Below, one piece after another: positions 25,120-32,677 of a stretch of DNA of 32,677 nt (within the stretch, counting starts at the first letter, position 1; every line of letters starts with the position of its first letter). The position numbers and the translations under genes are program-made. Origin of the DNA: Clostridium celatum DSM 1785 (GTDB lineage Bacteria; Bacillota; Clostridia; Clostridiales; Clostridiaceae); the NCBI RefSeq assembly GCF_000320405.1, contig NZ_KB291597.1, positions 1 to 32,677 on the forward strand. Direction: 5' to 3'. The notes beneath the pieces were generated by a model that worked only from the letters and a program-made list of their open reading frames with translations, was not told the origin of the DNA and did no database searches.

Positions 25120-26295
25120 TTAAACTACTTGGAAGATAAAGAATTTTAAGTAGTATGATTCATCTGAATTCCAAAGAATTGGATGATCGGAACTTTGAGT
25201 TCTAACCTCAATTTGTCTTAAAGTTCTTCTAGCATCATGTGCAGCTTCAAGAACAGTTTTCTTTAATTGTTCTTCACTCATATAATGTGAACAAGAGCAA
25301 GTTGCAAAATATCCACCTGGTTTAACCATTTTTAATCCTCTAAGGTTTATTTCTTTATAACCTCTAATTGCAGCATTAACTGTATTTCTTGATTTAGTGA
25401 AAGCTGGTGGATCTAATATAACAACATCATATTGTCTACCTTCTCTTGACCAATCTCCAAGAACATCAAATGCATTGTGGCACTCAAATTTAACTGTATC
25501 TTGTAAGTTATTTAATTCAGCATTTCTAGTTGCACAATCAACAGCATGTTGAGAAACATCAATTCCAAGAACTGATTTAGCACCAGCAATACCAGCGTTT
25601 AAAGCAAAAGATCCAGTATGAGTAAAACTGTCTAAAACATCTCTACCCTTACAAATTCTATGAATTGCAGCTCTATTTTCTTTTTGATCTAGGAAGAAAC
25701 CAGTTTTTTGACCATTTTCTAAATCTACTATATACTTAACACCATTTTCAATAATTTCAACATCAGTATTAAATGGTTCAGTTAAGAAGCCTTTAGTTTG
25801 TTCTAAACCTTCTATTTCTCTAGTTTTTATATCACTTCTTTCATAAACACCTTTAGCACCATATTCTTCTACTAAAATCTTAACAATTATATCTCTGTAT
25901 TTATCCATACCTAAAGTTGAAATTTGAATTACATAGTAATCTTCAAATTTATCTACTGTAAGACCTGGTAAAAAGTCTGCTTCTCCAAATATAAATCTGC
26001 AAGAAGATGTATCAATTACGGTTTTTCTATAATCCCAAGCAGCAGCAAATCTTCTTTTAAAGAATTCATAATCAATTTCTTCATTTATGTCTCTAGTCAT
26101 TATTCTTATAGTTATTTTGCTTCTATCGTTTATATAACCTTTACCGATAAAGTAGTTCTTGTGATTATAAACTTCAACGATATCACCATTTTCATAGTCA
26201 CCATCATATTCATTTATTTCATCTATGTATATCCAAGGACGCCCATTTTCTGCTTTTTTATTTTTACCTTGGTGTAAGAAAAATTTACATGCCAT
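25120..26295 (-). CDS. RlmI-like class I rRNA methyltransferase
   Basis: The 391-residue protein has an N-terminal PUA-like domain (about 1-75, with GRPWIYIDEI), a linker domain, and a Rossmann methyltransferase domain. The SAM-binding segment DSFTHTGSFALNAGIAGA lies near 218-235, GIDVSQHAV follows, and the catalytic-loop motif VVILDPPAFTKS is near 292-303. This is the layout of RlmI/YccW, which methylates C5 of a 23S rRNA cytosine. Related family members modify other sites, so I leave the symbol blank. A bidirectional terminator lies at its 3' end, and TTATTAAAAAAGGAGC precedes the start on the minus strand. Confidence 0.88.
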   Translation of the reverse strand: MACKFFLHQGKNKKAENGRPWIYIDEINEYDGDYENGDIVEVYNHKNYFIGKGYINDRSKITIRIMTRDINEEIDYEFFKRRFAAAWDYRKTVIDTSSCRFIFGEADFLPGLTVDKFEDYYVIQISTLGMDKYRDIIVKILVEEYGAKGVYERSDIKTREIEGLEQTKGFLTEPFNTDVEIIENGVKYIVDLENGQKTGFFLDQKENRAAIHRICKGRDVLDSFTHTGSFALNAGIAGAKSVLGIDVSQHAVDCATRNAELNNLQDTVKFECHNAFDVLGDWSREGRQYDVVILDPPAFTKSRNTVNAAIRGYKEINLRGLKMVKPGGYFATCSCSHYMSEEQLKKTVLEAAHDARRTLRQIEVRTQSSDHPILWNSDESYYLKFFIFQVV

Positions 26296-26452
26296 ATATT
26301 AATTGCTCCTTTTTTATTAATTCTCATAAGATTATAACATAACTATTGTACTTTATTATTCAGTATTGACAATAATAATAGAAAATATAGTTTACCATAC
26401 GATATAATTATAAATATGTGGAAATTAATAAGTTAATTTAAGAGGTTTTTAA

Positions 26453-26698
26453 ATGAATTATGTTTATATATTAAGATGTAATGATAATAGTTTATATACT
26501 GGATGGACAAACAATTTAGAGAAAAGATTAAAAGTACATGCTTCTGGTAAGGGAGCAAAATATACTAAAGCTAGATTGCCTATAGAACTTGTTTATTTTG
26601 AAGAGTTTGAAGATAAAATTGAAGCAATGAGAAGAGAGTACGTAATTAAGCAACTTACTAGGAAGGAAAAATTAATATTAATAGAGAAATTTAATTAG
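26453..26698 (+). CDS. GIY-YIG domain protein (UPF0213/YazA-like)
   Basis: The 81-residue protein is a stand-alone GIY-YIG nuclease fold. YVYILRCNDNSLYTGWTN contains the paired motifs (VYI and YTG), WTNNLEKRLKVH has the Arg/His helix, and GAKYTKARLPIELVYFEE completes the UPF0213 signature. Members are thought to act on DNA, but the function of this short group is not established. The AAGAGG site precedes the ATG. It stands divergent to the methyltransferase gene. Confidence 0.9.
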   Translation: MNYVYILRCNDNSLYTGWTNNLEKRLKVHASGKGAKYTKARLPIELVYFEEFEDKIEAMRREYVIKQLTRKEKLILIEKFN

Positions 26699-26778
26699 AT
26701 GAAAATTATTATATAAAAATTGTAAAGATTATTTAAGTAAATTTGATAATAAAAAATTAAAGTGTTGGGGGCAAAATT

Positions 26779-27282
26779 ATGGAGATAAATATAAGAGCAA
26801 TAAGAACTGAAGATGCAGAAGGGATCAATGCAATAAGGGTAATGGATGGAGTACGAGAAAATATATTAGGTATAACTAGTGAAAGGATAGCTAGAAGTAA
26901 AGCATTTATAGAAAGCTTAGGACCTAATGATTATCAATATGTTGCTGAAATTAATGAAAATGGAAAGAAAGTAATAATAGGTACCATAGGATTAAATGTA
27001 TCTGTAAATCCTAGAGTTAGGCATTGTGCAAGTTTGGGGATTATGGTTCATAAAGATTATCAAGGAATGGGGATAGGAAAAAAATTAATGAAAACTATAA
27101 TTGACTTAGCTGATAATTGGCTTATGTTAAAGAGAATAGAACTTGGAGTATTTGTAGACAATGATAGAGCTATAAAGTTATATAAGAGCTTTGGATTTGA
27201 AGTTGAAGGAACAAAAAGGTGCGCAGCTATTAGAAATGGAAAATATGAAGATGAGTTTATAATGTCACGAATTAGGAATTAG
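26779..27282 (+). CDS. GNAT-family N-acetyltransferase, YhhY-like
   Basis: The 167-residue protein has the GNAT acetyl-CoA loop HKDYQGMGIGKKLM at about 94-107 and IELGVFVDNDRAIKLYKSFGFEVEGT at about 116-141, as in E. coli YhhY. NGKYEDEFIMSRI at the end also fits. The substrate may be an amino acid or amino-acid derivative, but this cannot be read from the sequence. GTTGGGGGC serves as ribosome site. No second gene follows in the same unit. Confidence 0.85.
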   Translation: MEINIRAIRTEDAEGINAIRVMDGVRENILGITSERIARSKAFIESLGPNDYQYVAEINENGKKVIIGTIGLNVSVNPRVRHCASLGIMVHKDYQGMGIGKKLMKTIIDLADNWLMLKRIELGVFVDNDRAIKLYKSFGFEVEGTKRCAAIRNGKYEDEFIMSRIRN

Positions 27283-27426
27283 TATTATAGAGATGAAAAG
27301 AAATTATTATTTTATAGAATAAAGTATATAATTCAAAAATAAAATTTAATTTAGTGTATATAAAAAAATAAATTACACATACTATTATTGTAGCAAGGTG
27401 GATGAAGTTTGAAGCTAAGCTACTGA

Positions 27427-27466
27427 AGATGAATCAGTAACCCAAAACTACTGATTCATCTTTATT
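27427..27466 (+). terminator. Strong terminator in the gap before ileS
   Basis: GATGAATCAGTA at 27428-27439 pairs perfectly with TACTGATTCATC at 27449-27460 and is followed by TTTATTTTTT. It is 145 bp after the acetyltransferase gene. It may end that transcript or a small RNA; the short frame just ahead of it (ATG near 27401) has no properly spaced ribosome site. Confidence 0.8.
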
Positions 27467-27475
27467 TTTTAGCAC

Positions 27476-27505
27476 AAAAAACTACTTACAAAATGTAAGT
27501 AGTTT
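27476..27505 (-). terminator. Hairpin with T-run on the minus strand
   Basis: AAACTACTTACA pairs with TGTAAGTAGTTT around AAA. The A-run at 27476-27480 forms a T-run on the minus strand. No leftward gene is visible up to 28126, so its use is unknown. Between here and the ileS promoter (27506-27752) I see only AT-rich sequence. Confidence 0.5.
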
Positions 27506-27752
27506 GAATCGTTAAATTTATAGGGAAATGGGATTTTGGGTAGTATTTTAAAAATACAAAGAAATTAATGAGTTATTAAAATTAATTCAAATTATATAAT
27601 AACAATTAAGTGTTTCAACGATATTTATTAAATCATATCAGAGTAAAAAAGTCAACAATAAAATTAAATTAATATCAAATAATAATTATTATTGTTTAAT
27701 ATTTATAAAAAGAAGTTTAGAAGAAATTTATAAATAATACTTTTGGGCGCAA

Positions 27753-27781
27753 TTGACAAGGAATAATGCATAATATATAAT
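27753..27781 (+). promoter_or_regulatory. Consensus sigma-A promoter of ileS
   Basis: TTGACA at 27753-27758 and TATAAT at 27776-27781 are 17 bp apart, a perfect match. Transcription should start near 27788. Confidence 0.9.
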
Positions 27782-27787
27782 AAATTC

Positions 27788-28045
27788 ATTAAAGACTATG
27801 ATTAGGAAAAGTACTTTTATTAATTTTTTAAGAGAGTGATTGGTTGGTGTGAAATCATAAGATTATTTAAGGAAAATCACCTAGGAGTTGGAGGCTGAAA
27901 GCTATGCAATTAAGCTGTCACGTTAGCCCGCGTTAAGGGATAGGATATGAAAGTATCTGAAATTTGGCTCATAGTATAGTTATGAGTTTATTAACCTTAG
28001 GTGGTATAGCGAATTCACTTCGTCCTTTTGGGATGAAGTTTTTTT
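27788..28045 (+). promoter_or_regulatory. T-box riboswitch (isoleucine specifier)
   Basis: The leader has T-box landmarks. AGAGAG and GGTTGGTG lie in the first stem. The specifier context GGAAAATCACC contains ATC at 27876-27878, an isoleucine codon. TTAGGTGGTATAGCG near 27998-28011 is the T-box sequence that pairs with the uncharged tRNA end. A terminator follows: ACTTCGTCC at 28017-28025 with GGATGAAGT at 28031-28039, then a T-run. Uncharged tRNA-Ile should favour antitermination and raise IleS. The T-box core is shorter and less regular than AGGGTGGTACCGCG. Confidence 0.88.
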
Positions 28046-28126
28046 ATTTTTAAAAACAAAGGATTAAAATATGTCTTTAAGAGAATAATTTTAATAGTTG
28101 ATATCTGTAGAGAAAGGAGAATTCTT

Positions 28127-31100
28127 ATGTACAAAAAAGTAGAATTGCCAAATGGTTTTGTTGGTCTTGAAAAAGAAATAGCAAACCTTTGGACTGCAAG
28201 AAATGTTATTAAAAAGAATTTTGATATGAATCAAGATGGTGAATATTTCACTTTTTATGATGGACCTCCAACTGCAAATGGTAAACCACACGTTGGACAC
28301 GTACTAACAAGAGTTATGAAAGATATTATCCCAAGATATAAAGTTATGAAGGGATATAAAGTAATAAGAAAAGCTGGATGGGATACTCACGGACTTCCTG
28401 TTGAACTTGAAATCGAAAAGAAACTTGGTATTTCAGGTAAAGAGCAAATCGAAGAATACGGAGTAGAAAAGTTCGTTAAAGAATGTAAAGAAAGCGTATT
28501 TACTTATGTAAGTATGTGGGAAAAAATGACTAACCAAATTGGATATTGGGTTGATATGGAAAATCCATATGTAACTTATCATAATCCATATATAGAATCA
28601 GTTTGGTGGGCATTAAAACAAATGTGGGATAAAGGTCTTTTATATGAAGGACACAAAGTAATGCCATACTGTCCAAGATGTGGTACTGCATTATCATCTC
28701 ATGAAGTTGCACAAGGATATAAAGATGTTAAGGACTTAACATGTATTGCTAAATTTAAAGTTACTGGAGAGGAAAACAAGTATATATTAGCTTGGACAAC
28801 AACTCCTTGGACATTACCTTCAAACTTAGCTTTATGTATAAATAAAGCTTATACATATATAGAAGCAAAGGTTGGAGAAGAAATATTAATATTAGCTAAG
28901 GATTTAGCAGCTAAAGTTTTAGGGGAAGACTATGAAGTAGTTAGAGAATTCCCAGGAACAGAACTTTTAGGAACTAAATATGAACAATTAATGCCTTTTG
29001 GTAAAGTTGAAGGAAAAGCTTTTGAAGTAATCCATGGTGATTATGTAACTTTATCAGATGGTACTGGTGTAGTTCATATAGCTCCAGCTTATGGTGAGGA
29101 TGATAGCTTAGTAGCTAAGGCTAATGGAATTACTTTCATCAACTTAGTTGATAGAGAAGGTAGATTTGTAGAAGAAGTTACTCCATGGGCAGGTAAGTTT
29201 GTTAAGAAATGTGATGAAAGCATTTGTAAGTGGCTTGAAGAAAATAATAAGTTATTTAAATCAGAAAAGCACTTACACTCATATCCACATTGTTGGAGAT
29301 GTGACACACCACTTCTTTACTATCCAAAGGAAAGCTGGTTTGTTGCAATGACAACATTAAGAGATAAGCTTTTAGAAAACAATAATAAGATTAACTGGTA
29401 TCCAGATAACATTAGAACAGGTAGATTTGGTAAGTTCTTAGAAAATGTTATTGACTGGGGTATTTCAAGAGATAGATACTGGGGAACCCCACTTCCAATT
29501 TGGGGATGTGAATGCGGACATAAAGAATGTATCGGAAGCATTGCAGAATTAAAGGAAAAGGGAATTAACGTTCCAGAGGATATTGAATTACACAAACCTT
29601 ATATAGATAATGTTCATTTAAAATGTGAAAAATGTGGAAAGGAAATGACTAGAACTAACGAAGTTATTGACTGTTGGTTTGACTCGGGTTCAATGCCATT
29701 TGCACAATTACACTATCCATTTGAAAATAAGGAATTATTTGAACAAAATTATCCAGCTCAATTTATATCAGAAGCTGTTGACCAAACAAGAGGATGGTTC
29801 TATACTTTACTTGCAATATCAACTGCAATATTTGATAGAAATCCATTTGAAAATTGTATAGTTTTAGGTCACGTTCTTGATAAGAAGGGCTTAAAGATGT
29901 CAAAATCAAAAGGAAATGTTGTAGATCCATTTGATGTGTTAGATGCACAAGGTGCAGATGCTACAAGATGGCATTTCTATACTGCAAGTGCTCCATGGCT
30001 ACCTACTAGATTCTCAATAGATGATGTTGGTGAAGCTGGAAGAAAGTTTATGGGAACTTTATGGAATGTTTATTCATTCTACGTATTATATGCTGAATTA
30101 GATAAATTCAACCCATTACAATATACTGATTTTGTATCAGATAACGTAATGGATAAGTGGGTAATGTCTAAACTTAATTCATTAGTTAAGGATGTAGACA
30201 ATATGCTTGCTTCATATCAAATAACTCAAGCTGCTTTAGCAATTGAAGACTTTACAGATGAGTTATCAAACTGGTATGTAAGAAGAAATAGAGGAAGATA
30301 CTGGTCTGAAGAATTAACAGATGATAAGATTGGTGCTTATGTAACTTTATATAGAGTATTAACTACTTTAATTAAAGTATCAGCTCCATTTGTACCATTT
30401 ATTACAGAAAGCATCTACCAAAACTTAGTAGTTGGATTAGATGAAAATGCTCCAGAAAGTATTCACTTATGCAAATGGCCAGAAGTTAATGAAACAGCTA
30501 TAGATAAAGACTTAGAAAAAGAGATGGATTTAGCTTACACAATAGTTAAACTTGGAAGAAGTGCAAGAAATGGTGCTAATATTAAGAATAGACAGCCACT
30601 TTCTAAGATGCTTATTTCAACAGATTCACTTCCAGAATATTATGGTGATATCATAACTGATGAGTTAAATATCAAAGCTGTAGAATTTGGAGCAGACCTT
30701 TCTAAGTATGTTAACTTTGAAATTAAGCCTAACCTACCAGTACTAGGAAGAGCTTATGGTAAGTTAATACCAGGAATAAGAAAAGAAATAGCTGCAAGAA
30801 ACCAAATGGAATTGGCTCAAACTATTCAAAATGGTGGAGTAGTAGTTATTAATGTTGATGGAACTGAAATTGAATTAAATAAGGAAAACTTATTAGTTAC
30901 TATGCAAGGGCTAGAGGGTTATGCGTTTGCTGGTGAAGGTTCAATTGGTGTTGTTTTAGATACTCATGTTTCAGAAGAACTTAGAGAAGAAGGTCATGTA
31001 AGAGAAATAGTTTCTAAGATTCAAAATATGAGAAAAGATAAAGGGTTTGAGGTAGCAGATAAAATTAATTTATATGTAGCAGACAATGAAATGCTATTAG

Positions 31101-31237
31101 AAGTAATTAAAAAGTTTGCAGATGTTATTAAGAGAGAAACCTTAACCCAAGAAATAGTTTACAATGGAGAAGTTGATTACACTGAAACAGTTATAAATGG
31201 CGAAAAGCTAAATATGACTGTAGAAGTTGTTAAATAA
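28127..31237 (+). CDS. ileS: Isoleucyl-tRNA synthetase
   Basis: The 1036-residue class I synthetase charges tRNA-Ile. The HIGH-type motif is PHVGH at residues 54-58 and KMSKS begins near residue 590. The editing domain lies between, with [20 protein letters not shown] near 184 and the CEC...C and CEKCG clusters near 464-505 could bind zinc. The size and the long C-terminal extension are those of the eukaryote-like IleS2 class rather than the shorter IleS1 (about 920-940). That class is often naturally insensitive to mupirocin, but I infer this only from type. AGAAAGGAG precedes the ATG. The upstream T-box, with an ATC specifier, confirms the identity. Confidence 0.97.
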   Translation: MYKKVELPNGFVGLEKEIANLWTARNVIKKNFDMNQDGEYFTFYDGPPTANGKPHVGHVLTRVMKDIIPRYKVMKGYKVIRKAGWDTHGLPVELEIEKKLGISGKEQIEEYGVEKFVKECKESVFTYVSMWEKMTNQIGYWVDMENPYVTYHNPYIESVWWALKQMWDKGLLYEGHKVMPYCPRCGTALSSHEVAQGYKDVKDLTCIAKFKVTGEENKYILAWTTTPWTLPSNLALCINKAYTYIEAKVGEEILILAKDLAAKVLGEDYEVVREFPGTELLGTKYEQLMPFGKVEGKAFEVIHGDYVTLSDGTGVVHIAPAYGEDDSLVAKANGITFINLVDREGRFVEEVTPWAGKFVKKCDESICKWLEENNKLFKSEKHLHSYPHCWRCDTPLLYYPKESWFVAMTTLRDKLLENNNKINWYPDNIRTGRFGKFLENVIDWGISRDRYWGTPLPIWGCECGHKECIGSIAELKEKGINVPEDIELHKPYIDNVHLKCEKCGKEMTRTNEVIDCWFDSGSMPFAQLHYPFENKELFEQNYPAQFISEAVDQTRGWFYTLLAISTAIFDRNPFENCIVLGHVLDKKGLKMSKSKGNVVDPFDVLDAQGADATRWHFYTASAPWLPTRFSIDDVGEAGRKFMGTLWNVYSFYVLYAELDKFNPLQYTDFVSDNVMDKWVMSKLNSLVKDVDNMLASYQITQAALAIEDFTDELSNWYVRRNRGRYWSEELTDDKIGAYVTLYRVLTTLIKVSAPFVPFITESIYQNLVVGLDENAPESIHLCKWPEVNETAIDKDLEKEMDLAYTIVKLGRSARNGANIKNRQPLSKMLISTDSLPEYYGDIITDELNIKAVEFGADLSKYVNFEIKPNLPVLGRAYGKLIPGIRKEIAARNQMELAQTIQNGGVVVINVDGTEIELNKENLLVTMQGLEGYAFAGEGSIGVVLDTHVSEELREEGHVREIVSKIQNMRKDKGFEVADKINLYVADNEMLLEVIKKFADVIKRETLTQEIVYNGEVDYTETVINGEKLNMTVEVVK

Positions 31238-31254
31238 CTAATAGATTTGTTAAT

Positions 31255-31294
31255 AAAGGGTAGGGATTAAGTAATAATTCCTATCCTTTTTTCA
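31255..31294 (+). terminator. Terminator after ileS
   Basis: AAAGG-TAGG pairs with CCTA-CCTTT, with a short unpaired internal site, followed by TTTT. Confidence 0.7.
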
Positions 31295-31416
31295 AAGAAT
31301 AGTAATATAAGTATACGTGCTTAATCTATAAATGCAAAAAATGATTAAAATTATTGTATTAAATAGGAAAAAAAGGTATAATTAATAATTAAAATAGAAA
31401 ATGGAGTGATGTTGAT

Positions 31417-32414
31417 ATGGCTACTTCTATAAAGGATGTTGCTAGGGAAGCTGGCGTTTCAATAGCTACTGTGTCTAGAGTTCTAAATGATATAGATGTT
31501 GTTAATGAAGATACTAAGAAAAAGGTATTAGATGCAATAAAAAAACTTGGATATAGACCGAATATTGTGGCTAGAAGTTTAAAAACGCAAAGAACTAAAA
31601 CAGTAGGAATTTTAGTTCCTGATATTTCAAGTGGATTTTATCCAGAAATAGTTAGAGGTGCAGAAGATGTTGCAAATATATATGATTATAATGTAATATT
31701 ATGTAATTCTGACTTTGATTATGAGAAAGAAAAAGATTATTTAAGAGTTCTTAAAGAAAAAATGGTTGATGGTGTTATATATATGAGCTCTTCATTAGAA
31801 GATGAGACATTTGATATAATAAATGAATTAGATTTAAAAACAGTTTTAGCAGAATCTAAAGACAAAGAAGGAAGATTACCAAGTGTAATAATAGATAATG
31901 TTAAAGCTACATATGATTCTACTAAGACTTTAATTGATAAAGGATTAAAAAATATCCTTTTGTTGGAGTTAATAAAAACTCTGTAAATGCATGGGGAGAT
32001 AGACATGTAGGATATGAAAAGGCATTAAGTGAAAATAATATTTCTATAGATGAAGATTTAGTATTTTTAAAGGATTTAAAAGCAAAGAGTGGATATAATG
32101 CAGTAGAAAAATTCTTAGCTAGTGGTAAGAAATTTGATGGTGTAGTATGTGCAAGTGATGAAATTGCCATTGGGGTTATAAATGCGTTAAGAGAAAACAA
32201 TATTAATGTACCAACTGATGTTAGTGTAATTGGATTTAATGACAATGTAGTTGCATCATATTTTTATCCTAAGTTAACAACAGTAAAGCAACCTAGCTAT
32301 GACATGGGATCAGTAGCTATGAGAATGCTTATTAAAATGTTAAATAATAAACCTTTAGAACAGGATCAATATGTATTAGATTATAAGCTAATACAAAGAG
32401 AAAGTTGTAAATAA
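31417..32414 (+). pseudogene. ccpA: LacI-family regulator, CcpA-like, frameshifted
   Basis: The start codes for a LacI HTH (SIKDVAREAGVSIATVSRVLND) followed by the hinge YRPNIVARSLKTQRTKT and the ligand-binding core. In the first frame the core breaks near 31957, and the frame stops at 31986. The -1 frame continues FVGVNKNSVNAWGDRHVGYEK through SDEIAIGVINALRENN and SVIGFNDNVVASYF to the stop at 32414. Adding one T to TTTT at 31958-31961 restores KNILFVGV and a protein of about 332 residues, the usual length. The sequence is close to clostridial CcpA, the regulator of carbon catabolite repression, but I am not certain it is ccpA rather than a paralogue. TGGAGTGATG precedes the ATG. Confidence 0.72.
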
Positions 32415-32415
32415 G

Positions 32416-32442
32416 AAAACAGCTAATTAGCTGTTTTTTTAT
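32416..32442 (+). terminator. Terminator after the LacI-family gene
   Basis: AAAACAGCT pairs with AGCTGTTTT around AATT and is followed by further T residues. Confidence 0.9.
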
Positions 32443-32457
32443 TTTATGCAAAAAAGT

Positions 32458-32512
32458 TTGAAATAATAGAAAAAATATGATATAATGGCATTATGATTTG
32501 ATAACGTTTACC
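32458..32512 (+). promoter_or_regulatory. Promoter with cre-like operator
   Basis: TTGAAA at 32458-32463 and TATAAT at 32481-32486 are 17 bp apart. TGATAACGTTTACC at 32499-32512, just after the start of transcription, fits the cre consensus TGWNANCGNTNWCA at all fixed positions except the last. A roadblock site for a CcpA-like protein is plausible, and a CcpA-like gene lies immediately upstream. Confidence 0.6.
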
Positions 32513-32677
32513 AGTGGCGATTGTTTAGAAATGGGTACACATTCAATTAGGTATAGGTAATATATTGGGAATTTGGGAATTTGAGAATTAGGGTAAGTAA
32601 GTTTTTTAAGGTTATCAAATAGAGTGAATGATTGCTAGATTGGTAAAAATTAAAAAATAAGAGGATAGTTAACTATC
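32493..32677 (+). ncRNA. Possible structured RNA or leader, unassigned
   Basis: The RNA predicted from the promoter at 32458-32486 opens with ATTTGATAAC (32496-32505), which is perfectly complementary to GTTATCAAAT at 32611-32620. Next to it TTTACC can pair with GGTAAG. This gives a closed rod of about 125 nt. The window ends with the palindrome GATAGTTAACTATC, which could be the stem of a terminator cut off by the edge. I see no reading frame with a ribosome site. It may be a leader of the next gene or a stand-alone RNA; no known riboswitch family was recognised. Confidence 0.35.

Noticed and set aside
27386..27430. Second T-box suggested by AGCAAGGTGG before a terminator
   Set aside because: The rest of the T-box sequence and any specifier loop are missing, and no gene follows in the right place.
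27401..27442. Short peptide frame ahead of the terminator at 27427
   Set aside because: About 12 codons, with the ribosome site directly against the ATG and no conservation evidence.

Overview
The window is low-GC DNA with A/T-rich gaps, strong AGGAGG-type ribosome binding sites, a T-box, a PyrR-type leader, LexA boxes of the GAAC-N4-GTTC type and a csp/sleC spore-germination locus. Together these point to a spore-forming Firmicute of the Clostridium sensu stricto kind. I cannot name the species. It reads as ordinary chromosome: no phage, transposase, CRISPR array, rRNA or tRNA was seen.

Layout. 1-303: one copy of an 86-nt structured repeat, then two strong hairpins. 304-1411: an ElaA-type acetyltransferase and a SanA/YdcF-like membrane protein. 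1499-2243 (minus): an unknown 88-aa protein with a duplicated TGAGNGY module and a secreted Asp-rich protein; three direct repeats (2269-2501) separate these from a divergent short-chain dehydrogenase and a Cof-type HAD phosphatase. 4315-6223 (minus): a NatAB-like ABC exporter. 6400-11233: carA-carB behind a leader with a consensus promoter, a PyrR-type loop, a 36-codon reading frame and a terminator, then a second copy of the repeat. 11345-11709: an SOS promoter with two LexA boxes driving a small frameshifted gene. 11920-15083: glutamate racemase, a STAS-like protein, a cyclophilin, a DUF3783-like protein and an HTH regulator with an S24-like domain. 15169-20299: two perfect DnaA-box sequences, then a double-subtilase Csp protein and the cortex hydrolase SleC. 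20375-25059: a YkvI-like membrane protein, a frameshifted lipoprotein, a radical SAM protein and an ECF sigma/anti-sigma pair with its own ECF-like promoter. 25120-27282: an RlmI-like methyltransferase, a GIY-YIG protein and a YhhY-like acetyltransferase. 27753-31237: an isoleucine T-box and ileS. 31417-32677: a frameshifted CcpA-like LacI regulator, then a promoter with a cre-like site that starts an unidentified RNA.

How the genes work together. CarAB makes carbamoyl phosphate for pyrimidines and arginine, and its leader has the parts needed for uridine-nucleotide control. The Csp fusion is expected to process pro-SleC so that it degrades spore cortex during germination. The sigma and anti-sigma genes overlap and form a self-contained envelope-signalling unit.

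Three genes (11408, 21574, 31417) carry a frameshift of the same polarity, each repaired by adding one base at an A or T run. Assembly error and real decay cannot be separated from the sequence alone. The most notable observations are the car leader, in which the small reading frame stops inside the terminator loop, and the Csp fusion, in which both protease halves keep Asp, His, Asn and Ser.
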